The notes below the pieces were generated by a model. That model saw only the letters and a program-made list of their open reading frames with translations. It ran no database searches and had not been told where the DNA came from. A stretch of DNA of 64,000 bases, taken from positions 501,739-565,738 of the forward strand of contig NZ_RQJO01000011.1 of assembly GCF_003858635.1 (NCBI RefSeq), given 5' to 3'. Of the stretch, positions 18,068 through 24,469 are shown piece by piece (position 1 is the stretch's first letter; each line of letters begins with the position of its first letter). The DNA comes from Larkinella rosea (lineage in GTDB: Bacteria; Bacteroidota; Bacteroidia; Cytophagales; Spirosomataceae). The position numbers and the translations under genes are program-made.

Positions 18068-18163
18068 CTGAACTGGGATTACGCGGATTAAAGGATTAAG
18101 AGGATTAGCTGCGCAATCTTTTATATTCCTCTTAATCCTTTAATCCGCGTAATCCCAGTTCAG
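18068..18163. repeat. Perfect 37-bp inverted repeat (palindromic element)
   Basis: The arm at 18068-18104 (beginning CTGAACTGGGATTACGCGG) is an exact reverse complement of 18127-18163, with a 22-bp loop. Inside each arm the word GGATTA recurs (three copies). The arms start 4 bp after the metG stop codon. The size and symmetry suggest a REP/MITE-like dispersed element or a very strong transcription stop; there is no poly-T tail, which argues against a classical terminator. Confidence 0.85.
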
Positions 18164-18170
18164 ACAGCTA

Positions 18171-18210
18171 CAAAAAGATAAAGCCTCCCGATCATTGCGA
18201 GAGGCTTTAT
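18171..18210 (-). terminator. Probable minus-strand rho-independent terminator
   Basis: ATAAAGCCTC (18178-18187) pairs perfectly with GAGGCTTTAT (18201-18210) around a 13-base loop. Reading the minus strand, the stem is followed by CTTTTTG (complement of 18171-18177), a fair U-tract. It could end pth transcripts or a separate non-coding RNA from the AT-rich region upstream. Confidence 0.55.
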
Positions 18211-18613
18211 ACTGACTATTCCTAAACCCTTAACCTTTTCTTCTTGAATTACTTACCTTCTTTTCGTTATACCGTCAGTTCGTTTTCTGAAAGAACTATA
18301 CTTAAGACGTAACAACTTTTCAGAAGTAACAAATCAAAATCAGAATATTCTAAAGTAACGACTAATTTCCTGATTTTGTTCAATTGTTCCTCTGTTGAAG
18401 AACGATACAAATATCGCAATAAATTTTAAGAGTACAAATTTTATTTTATGCCAGATCACCTGTAGGTGTTTGGTATGGTATTGATTTGTAGTTGATTACA
18501 ACGCCATTTCTACGCATTTTATGCGGTATTTTAAAACAAAATACTACAAATCGCACAATTTAGCCAAAGGAAATTTTTATTTAAAAAAATGAAAAAATCT
18601 TTAAATAGTTCTA

Positions 18614-19174
18614 TTATTGGTTGAAAAAATTCATCGTGTGCTGCAGGCCGGAAGTACAGAAACTAATGACGGCATCACCGGCCCGGTCCAGATGTTGCGG
18701 TAATACCTCCATTTCGTCCGGCGGAAATTTGCCTAAAACAAAATCGACCTGCCTTCCTTTCGAAAAATCATTGCCGATCCCGAACCGCAGCCGGGCGTAT
18801 TCCTGGGTGCCCAGCACCTCGTCGATGCTTCGCAGTCCATTATGACCACCCGCTGACCCTTTGGGTTTTAGCCGCAGTTTTCCGAACGGCAAATCCTTGT
18901 CATCCGTAATCACCAGCAAATTTTCGACCGGAATAGCAAACTGCTTTAAATAGGAGCTAACGGCCCGCCCGCTCAAATTCATGTAGGTCGTCGGTTTGAT
19001 CAGGTGGATAATTTTACCCTTGTGTCGCCATTCGGCTGTGTAGGCCAGTCGATTCATCGAAAATGTAAAACCGTATTGAGCCGCCAGCCGATCCACGACC
19101 ATAAAACCGGCGTTGTGGCGAGTCAGCATATATTCCGGGCCAATGTTACCAAGCCCGGTGATGAGAAATTTCAT
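18614..19174 (-). CDS. pth: Peptidyl-tRNA hydrolase
   Basis: The start is the ATG at 19174 (MKFLITGLGNIGPEYMLTRH), giving 186 residues, the usual size; the open frame extends 25 codons further upstream without similarity. The catalytic His20 lies in TRHNAGFMV, the catalytic Asp in VITDDKDLPFGK, and the tRNA-binding motif is KPKGSAGGHNGLRSI. The substrate-contacting Asn10 is in GLGNIG. It recycles peptidyl-tRNA that drops off ribosomes. It stands alone, divergent from pyrR with about 120 bp between starts. Confidence 0.97.
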   Translation of the reverse strand: MKFLITGLGNIGPEYMLTRHNAGFMVVDRLAAQYGFTFSMNRLAYTAEWRHKGKIIHLIKPTTYMNLSGRAVSSYLKQFAIPVENLLVITDDKDLPFGKLRLKPKGSAGGHNGLRSIDEVLGTQEYARLRFGIGNDFSKGRQVDFVLGKFPPDEMEVLPQHLDRAGDAVISFCTSGLQHTMNFFNQ

Positions 19175-19293
19175 AGAAAACCTTTTTTTACGTTGTCCAT
19201 CAATGGCTACCGGGTGCAAAGTTCGCAGAAACCTTTCAACAAAAAACACCCGCCGGAAACCGAAAACTCAAAACCGACTACTATCTTTCGTTC

Positions 19294-19833
19294 ATGAATC
19301 AAAAACGCCTTATCCTGGCCAGCCCATTGCTGGAGATTGTTATCAGCCGGTTGTGTCAGGAACTGATTGAAAACCACCAGGGTTTCGCCGAAACGGTGGT
19401 GCTGGGCATGCAGCCGCGCGGCATTTATTTTGCCGAACGGATCGTGCGGGAACTGAGTCGGACGTTGCAGAAAGAAATACCGCTGGGGTATCTGGATGCC
19501 ACTTTTTACCGCGACGACTTCCGGCGTCGGGAGTCGCCCCTGCGCCCCAACACGACGAATGTGCCGTTTCTAATTGAGAATAAGAAGGTGATTCTGGTCG
19601 ATGATGTCATATCGACGGGGCGAATGGTGCGGGCCGCACTGGATGCGATGACGGCTTTCGGCCGGCCGCGCTCGATCGAACTTCTGGTGTTGGTCGACCG
19701 CCGGTATAACCGCGATTTGCCGATCAAACCCGATTACATTGGCAAACGCGTCAACACGCTCGAATCACAGCGCGTGCTGGTCGAATGGACGGAGCAGGGG
19801 GCCGAAACCGACCGGATTTGGTTGATGGAGTAA
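19294..19833 (+). CDS. pyrR: Bifunctional pyr operon regulator / uracil phosphoribosyltransferase PyrR
   Basis: The 179-residue protein has the type I phosphoribosyltransferase fold. The PRPP-binding loop VILVDDVISTGRMVRAALD is typical, and LGMQPRGIYFAERIVREL and GYLDATFYRDDF match PyrR. The C-terminal PIKPDYIGKRVNTLESQRVLV is also characteristic. In Firmicutes PyrR controls pyr transcription by RNA binding; in Bacteroidota the regulatory role is less clear, and UPRT activity (uracil plus PRPP to UMP) may be its main role. There are no pyr genes beside it. It is followed 24 bp later by the DUF1304 gene, so the two may be cotranscribed. Confidence 0.93.
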   Translation: MNQKRLILASPLLEIVISRLCQELIENHQGFAETVVLGMQPRGIYFAERIVRELSRTLQKEIPLGYLDATFYRDDFRRRESPLRPNTTNVPFLIENKKVILVDDVISTGRMVRAALDAMTAFGRPRSIELLVLVDRRYNRDLPIKPDYIGKRVNTLESQRVLVEWTEQGAETDRIWLME

Positions 19834-19857
19834 CTTAAAAGTAAAAACCGTACGCCG

Positions 19858-20223
19858 ATGCTTGCTAAAATTCTGATTGGGCTGGTGGCCGCGATCCACG
19901 TCTACATTCTCTGGCTCGAAATGTTCGCGTGGACAACCCGCGGGCCGAAAGTTTTCAAGAATTTTCCGGCCCACTTGTTTCCGGCCACCAGGTCGCTGGC
20001 AGCTAATCAGGGGTTGTACAACGGTTTTCTGGCGGCAGGTCTGGTGTGGTCATTCTTCATTGGTGATCCGCAGTGGCAACACAACGTCGCCTTATTTTTT
20101 CTGTCCTGTGTGGCGGTTGCCGGTATTTACGGAACGGTTACTGCTGATAAAAAGATCTTCTTTACCCAGGCACTTCCCGCGCTGGTCGCCATTGGGTTTC
20201 TGCTGATCCAAAAATACGTTTAA
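19858..20223 (+). CDS. DUF1304 family small membrane protein
   Basis: The 121-residue protein has four predicted TM helices: LAKILIGLVAAIHVYILWLE, GLYNGFLAAGLVWSFFIG, NVALFFLSCVAVAGIYGTV and ALPALVAIGFLLIQKY. The motif HVYILWLEMFAW...F is characteristic of DUF1304. Function is unknown. The last 132 bases lie antisense to the 3' end of the minus gene at 20092-20940. A short hairpin CGGTT-CCGG-AACCG followed by GCTTTTTC at 20225-20244 is a plausible terminator right after the stop. Confidence 0.92.
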   Translation: MLAKILIGLVAAIHVYILWLEMFAWTTRGPKVFKNFPAHLFPATRSLAANQGLYNGFLAAGLVWSFFIGDPQWQHNVALFFLSCVAVAGIYGTVTADKKIFFTQALPALVAIGFLLIQKYV

Positions 20224-20940
20224 CGGTTCCGGAACCGGCTTTTTCTCCTTTTGTTTCAGCGGTTCGGCATAGGCCGATAACAAGACCGGGCGGTTTTTGG
20301 CGTTTGAATAATGAACGCCCAGGCGGTAACTATAACGATACTGCGGGTTGGACAGAATCAACTGAAACTCACCGTACCCCAAATTTCCCAAATCGAGGTA
20401 GCGTTTGTACTTCGGCTGGCTACTAATTTCCTGATAAACGGCATTTCCGGTTGGATCGAATAGTGCAATGGAGACCGGTTTTTCATTGGGCTGCGTATAA
20501 TACAACGCAATTTTGTCGTCAGGTGTTGGAACGACGGTGGCTCGAAAACCGGCGAATACGGAATCAGGCACCGAACTCCCCAGCAGTGAAAACCGTTCCG
20601 CAGTCGGTTGCATCTGAGTGGAAGAAGCGTTGGACGTTAGCTGGTCAGGTAAAACCGTTGATGCGACCAACTGATTGGTTGCCAGTAGGCTACAGGTTTG
20701 GTCGAGTCGCCGGATGTTTTTACGGGTTAGCCGGATGTGTCTGCCCGGCAAGGTTTCCTGATAAATAATCCGGTTATGATTGTCGTAAAAAGCCACCACG
20801 GTCGTCTGCGAAACGGCGTCGGTGTGGAGTTGCCAGTGATACGATCGATAATACGCATCGGTTTGCGCGAAGGCGGAACAGACAGGGAACAACATGTATA
20901 CACACATTGCCAATTTTCGGAAGTTCATAAGTTGTTGCAT
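20092..20940 (-). CDS. Secreted protein of unknown function
   Basis: The 282-residue frame begins with a signal peptide (RKLAMCVYMLFPVCSAFAQ). ATG 20940 or ATG 20928 are both possible starts. The mature region has strand-rich segments such as YHWQLHTDAVSQTTVVAFYD, RIIYQETLPGRHIRLTRKNI and KIALYYTQPNEKPVSIALFD. The last looks like a T9SS- or FN3-like beta fold (DPTGNAVYQEI...LGNLGYGEFQLILSNPQYRYSYRLGV). The final ~43 residues are antisense to DUF1304 and of unusual composition, so the original stop may have been lost and the tail read through. No family is recognised. Confidence 0.6.
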   Translation of the reverse strand: MQQLMNFRKLAMCVYMLFPVCSAFAQTDAYYRSYHWQLHTDAVSQTTVVAFYDNHNRIIYQETLPGRHIRLTRKNIRRLDQTCSLLATNQLVASTVLPDQLTSNASSTQMQPTAERFSLLGSSVPDSVFAGFRATVVPTPDDKIALYYTQPNEKPVSIALFDPTGNAVYQEISSQPKYKRYLDLGNLGYGEFQLILSNPQYRYSYRLGVHYSNAKNRPVLLSAYAEPLKQKEKKPVPEPLNVFLDQQKPNGDQRGKCLGKEDLFISSNRSVNTGNRHTGQKK

Positions 20941-20988
20941 CTGATTCGGAACTGGGAGGTGAAATTGATTTTTTCTGCTAAAAAAACG

Positions 20989-21009
20989 CCGGTTTTGTTA
21001 CAAAACCGG
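20989..21009. repeat. Hairpin CCGGTTTTG/CAAAACCGG in leader region
   Basis: A perfect 9-bp stem with a TTA loop lies between the divergent genes at 20940 and 21202. On the minus strand it is followed by CGTTTTTT (complement of 20981-20988). It therefore looks like a terminator or attenuator 40 bp upstream of the secreted-protein gene. It also contains two copies of the overrepresented AAACCGG motif. Confidence 0.45.
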
Positions 21010-21201
21010 ATTTTTAGGCCAACACGGAAGCAAACCGGACAGATGCTGGTCAAGCCGTATGAATTGCGTTTGCGGGACAAATCCGGCGTTTGTCGGACGT
21101 TGATGTTGTTCGTCTAAAAAAAGCGGTTTTCGACGGGCAGGATCAGGCAAATCGGTACCTTTAACTGGTTTTACGGAAGAGAAGTCCAAACGTCGACCCC
21201 A

Positions 21202-22332
21202 ATGGAATCACTTTTCAAGCTCTTATTTCGCCACCGAATTGCCTGGCACGGCCTGTTCTGGCTGCTGCTGCTGGTGTATGAAGGAGTGATTCTGGGTAGT
21301 GTTGACGACTCCTATCAGCAGCGGTTTACCATTTCGCTCATCGAATTGCCGGTCAAACTGCTGGCAACGTACGTTACGCTTTATCTGCTGATTGACAAGC
21401 TGTTGCTCCGCAAACGATACGGTTATTTTCTGGCGTGGTTGCTGCTGGCGATGGCCGTAACCGGCATGGTTCAGCGGGTGATGGCCTACTATTTCATCTA
21501 CCCGTTGTATTACCCGACGGCTTTAGCAGCACCGGTTTTTTTCTGGCCTAAAGTGCTGATTTACACCTTTGCTACCTACGCGATGGTGTCGATCCCGACC
21601 ACGATTCACCTGATGAAAAAAGGGTATATCGACCAGCAATCCAACCAGCAACTGCGGGAAATAAGTCAGCAACTGGCCAAAGAAAAACTGGAAGCCGAAC
21701 TGAAACTACTGAAGTCGCAGATTCATCCGCATTTTTTATTCAACACGCTCAACAACCTGTATGCACTGACCGTCAATCAATCGCCCAAAGCGCCCGAAAT
21801 CGTTTTTAAACTGTCGGAACTGATGAGCTATATGCTGTATGACAGTAACTTAGCTCAGGTGCCGCTTCGGAAGGAAATTCAGTATATCGAGAATTACATC
21901 ACGCTGGAAAAGATCCGGTATGGCGACCGGCTGGATGTTTCGCTCAATATTTACGCCCCACTCGATGGCATTTTGATTGCACCCCTGATCATCCTTCCTT
22001 TTGTCGAAAACAGTTTTAAACACGGCGTGAGTCGCCAGCTCGATTGTGTTTGGGTGCGGGTCGATGTCTTGACGAACGATAATGCACTGATTTTCAAGAT
22101 CGAAAATAGCAAGGCCAACGACCCGGCGGCATCGGTTCCGAGAGCCCATTCCGGTATTGGCCTGCAGAATGTTCGCAAACGACTCGACATTATTTACGGG
22201 GCACGTTATTCCCTGCAACTGTTCAATGAAGAAGATACGTATCTCGTGGTTTTGAAGATTGAACTGGAGCCAACCGGTTTGGGATCAACCGATTCGGGCG
22301 TGCAACTAGGCGAAAAAGTGTTATCGAATTAG
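21202..22332 (+). CDS. LytS-type sensor histidine kinase
   Basis: The 376-residue protein has four N-terminal TM helices within residues 10-135 and a coiled linker (QQLREISQQLAKEKLEAELK). The His_kinase domain (PF06580) carries the phospho-acceptor motif LKSQIHPHFLFNTLNNLYAL, with the His near residue 176. The HATPase region shows LPFVENSFKHGV (N-box) and GIGLQNVRKRLDIIYG (G-box). The TM part has no recognisable ligand domain. It is followed 3 bp later by the LytTR response regulator, so the two form a two-component pair. Confidence 0.95.
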   Translation: MESLFKLLFRHRIAWHGLFWLLLLVYEGVILGSVDDSYQQRFTISLIELPVKLLATYVTLYLLIDKLLLRKRYGYFLAWLLLAMAVTGMVQRVMAYYFIYPLYYPTALAAPVFFWPKVLIYTFATYAMVSIPTTIHLMKKGYIDQQSNQQLREISQQLAKEKLEAELKLLKSQIHPHFLFNTLNNLYALTVNQSPKAPEIVFKLSELMSYMLYDSNLAQVPLRKEIQYIENYITLEKIRYGDRLDVSLNIYAPLDGILIAPLIILPFVENSFKHGVSRQLDCVWVRVDVLTNDNALIFKIENSKANDPAASVPRAHSGIGLQNVRKRLDIIYGARYSLQLFNEEDTYLVVLKIELEPTGLGSTDSGVQLGEKVLSN

Positions 22333-22335
22333 CTC

Positions 22336-23058
22336 ATGAACTGTGTCATTATTGAAGATGAACCACTGGCGTTGAACCTGCTGGAATCGTATGTCCGGCA
22401 GGTGGAAGGGCTGACACTGATCCGAAGTTACACCAACGCGGTGGATGCGTTTACCTTTCTGCAATCCAAAACCGTTGATTTGCTGTTTCTGGACATCGAA
22501 TTGCCGCAGATTTCGGGACTGGAATTGCTGAAATCGCTCAAAAACCGCCCGCCGGTCATCATGACCACCGCTTACCGTGATTATGCCGTCGATGCCTACG
22601 ACCTCGATGTGGTGGATTACCTGCTAAAACCGGTGACATTCGAGCGGTTTTTGCGGTCCATCAGTAAAGTATACCAGGGTAGTCAGTCGACCAGTGTCGA
22701 AGCGGCTGCGAATCCATTGACCAACGATTTCGACCGGGCGTATATTTTTCTGCGGGAAGACCGTGAAATGGTGAAGGTGTACCTGAAAGATATTCTTTAT
22801 ATTGAAAGTCTGCGCGATTATGTTCGGGTAAAAACGCACGACCGGCAGATTATTACGTACCAGAAAATCAGTTATTTAGAGCAGAAATTACCCGAGAACA
22901 AATTCATCCGGATTCATCGCTCTTTTCTGGTCGCGATTGAAAAAGTGACGGGTTTTACACCACTTACGGTGTTGATCGGCGAAAAAACGCTTCCGCTGGG
23001 TCGCAATTATAAATATCAGGCACTCAAGGCGTTCCACAGCGATAATGTGATATTTTAA
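22336..23058 (+). CDS. LytTR-family response regulator
   Basis: The 240-residue protein has a receiver domain: MNCVIIEDEPLALNLLESYV, phospho-acceptor Asp near residue 54 in LLFLDIELPQISGLEL, conserved Thr in IMTTAYRDYAVDAYD, and Lys in YLLKPV. A LytTR DNA-binding domain follows from about residue 135 (FLREDREMVKVYLKDILYIES...VKTHDRQIITY...KFIRIHRSFLVAI). Phosphorylated by the adjacent LytS-like kinase, it should control target promoters with paired LytTR repeats. Targets are unknown. The truncated haemoglobin gene lies 42 bp downstream on the same strand and may be cotranscribed. Confidence 0.96.
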   Translation: MNCVIIEDEPLALNLLESYVRQVEGLTLIRSYTNAVDAFTFLQSKTVDLLFLDIELPQISGLELLKSLKNRPPVIMTTAYRDYAVDAYDLDVVDYLLKPVTFERFLRSISKVYQGSQSTSVEAAANPLTNDFDRAYIFLREDREMVKVYLKDILYIESLRDYVRVKTHDRQIITYQKISYLEQKLPENKFIRIHRSFLVAIEKVTGFTPLTVLIGEKTLPLGRNYKYQALKAFHSDNVIF

Positions 23059-23100
23059 GAATAATTACAATATTTCTTCCGCTGATTCGACTCCGGTACT

Positions 23101-23580
23101 ATGAATGAAAAGGCAATTCCGACATTAAACGACTGGCTCGGCGGAACCGATCGGCTGGAGCAACTGACCACCCTTTTTTACCAGAAAGTATTGAAAGACG
23201 ACTTGCTTGAACCCGTGTTCCGGCACATGTCGCCCGAACACGCGAGCCACGTTGCGCACTTCATTGGTGAAGTTTTTGGCGGACCAAAGCACTATACGGA
23301 AACCGACGGTGGGAGCCATGCCAGCATGGTGGCGCATCACCTCGGCAAGCACCTCGACGAAGCCAAACGTCGTCGCTGGATGAGCCTGTTGCTCGAAACG
23401 GCGGATGAAATCGGTCTGCCCGACGATCCGGAGTTTCGGTCGGCTTTTTTAGGATATCTGGAATGGGGCAGCCGGATTGCCGTGCTGAACTCAACGGCCG
23501 TCAACAACCCGATTCAGACCGACGCAGCGATGCCGGTTTGGGGGTGGGGCGAAACCGGTGGCCCCTATATTCCCGACTGA
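23101..23580 (+). CDS. Truncated haemoglobin (group II-like)
   Basis: The 159-residue protein shows the 2-on-2 globin pattern. It has LTTLFYQKVLKDDLLEPVFRHM in helices B/C, then the E-F region HVAHFIGEVFGGPKHYT, and the proximal histidine region SHASMVAHHLGKHLDEAKRRRW. The last contains the RW typical of TrpG8 in groups II and III. A short N-terminal extension (NEKAIPTLNDWLGGTDRLEQ) contains the usual GG-x-D. Proteins of this type bind O2/NO and may act in NO or peroxide detoxification. A strong terminator follows at 23609-23654. Confidence 0.92.
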   Translation: MNEKAIPTLNDWLGGTDRLEQLTTLFYQKVLKDDLLEPVFRHMSPEHASHVAHFIGEVFGGPKHYTETDGGSHASMVAHHLGKHLDEAKRRRWMSLLLETADEIGLPDDPEFRSAFLGYLEWGSRIAVLNSTAVNNPIQTDAAMPVWGWGETGGPYIPD

Positions 23581-23608
23581 TCATTCAATCTTTTTTGACC
23601 AAATCACC

Positions 23609-23654
23609 AGACTACGACTGAGCCCAGCTACCGGCAAAGGTCGTAGTCTTTTTT
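23609..23654 (+). terminator. Rho-independent terminator after the haemoglobin gene
   Basis: AGACTACGAC (23609-23618) pairs with GTCGTAGTCT (23640-23649), loop 21 bases, followed by a run of six T residues to 23654. It lies about 30 bp after the stop codon of the truncated haemoglobin gene. Confidence 0.8.
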
Positions 23655-23932
23655 ATGCGAATGCAGCGGTTCCGGTTCCGACTTGCCCACTGGTTTCACT
23701 TCATTAAGCTGCTCTCCTCCTGAAAACCGCTGACCGGTTTTACGGCATTCCTGCGCCCGAACCTATTCCTGAATAAAAACCGGGTGATGCAACAATGGCA
23801 TGGTTTTTATATAGATGGGCGAGCCGGTTTCTGCTATACTGACGACGACTTATTATAACGTGTATGGCAAAAACTTTCCAGCCACTTTTACGCGGGCCTA
23901 TTGATTGGAAAAATGGACCGGTTTTCAGCCAT

Positions 23933-23968
23933 TTGGTACAAACGCGATAGTAATTGGTACAAACACGA
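23933..23968. repeat. Helically phased direct repeat (operator-like)
   Basis: TTGGTACAAACGCGA (23933-23947) is repeated as TTGGTACAAACACGA (23954-23968) with one mismatch and a 21-bp period. Two-turn spacing of 15-bp direct repeats is a common layout for tandem regulator sites, for example LytTR-type regulators. It is about 500 bp upstream of the next gene. Confidence 0.4.
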
Positions 23969-24085
23969 CAAGCTTTTAACAAAAGGCCTGATACGTTTGC
24001 CCCGGTAAAAATGGCCGTTTCAAGCTTACCGATCCGAACAATTCCTGAACGCTAATCCTGGCTTTAATTAGGCCGGGCCGGCCTT

Positions 24086-24124
24086 ATAATATTGAAGTAA
24101 AAATCAGATTTACTTCGATATTAT
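24086..24124. repeat. 16-bp-stem inverted repeat upstream of the surface protein
   Basis: ATAATATTGAAGTAAA (24086-24101) pairs with TTTACTTCGATATTAT (24109-24124) with a single G-T wobble and a 7-base loop. There is no T-tract, so a regulatory hairpin or operator is more likely than a terminator. A second hairpin, TTTCTAAC/GTTAGAAA (24162-24183), follows. Confidence 0.5.
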
Positions 24125-24469
24125 GATGAATTAAGGCGTTTTTGAAATAGGATTTCGAACCTTTCTAACTTTCAGGTTAGAAATTAACGTAAAAATTTTC
24201 AAGATTTTCACTATTGATATTTAAGTAGTTGAATTTCAATACACTATACCAAAAAATAACAAAAATATTCCATTGGCATTGCTTTTGCATAATTCATTTT
24301 GCAAACAATCATTTGTATAATTATCAGACATCTTTTAAAGTATGGATACGAAAAGCTACAAGTCTGATTTTGCGAGAATGATTGCTTGTGTGAAGTGAAA
24401 GAGAATGAATAAAGGGTAAGCTTGTACTGCCCAATTGTTGGATCACATTAAAAATTTCTCAACGTTATT

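Larger units (their letters stand above)
18065..18613. other. AT-rich intergenic region between metG and pth
   Basis: This 549-bp region separates convergent metG and pth. It holds the 37-bp inverted repeat at 18068-18163 and the hairpin at 18178-18210. From about 18230 to 18600 the sequence is very AT-rich and has no credible reading frame. It is either the long 3' UTR of pth or an independent minus-strand small RNA that ends at the 18178-18210 hairpin. Confidence 0.5.
23581..24469. other. Long intergenic region with hairpins and operator-like repeats
   Basis: This 889-bp region upstream of the giant surface protein has no credible gene. A minus frame at 23740-23982 is rejected. It contains the haemoglobin terminator, a direct repeat at 23933-23968, a 16-bp-stem hairpin at 24086-24124 and a hairpin at 24162-24183. 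The distal 350 bp are AT-rich and should hold the promoter for the 24470 gene, but no clear TTTG/TAnnTTTG pair was found. Confidence 0.5.

Noticed and set aside
23740-23982. 80-residue minus-strand frame
   Set aside because: It runs through the operator-like direct repeat and the haemoglobin downstream region, with Arg/Cys-rich composition and no recognisable pattern.
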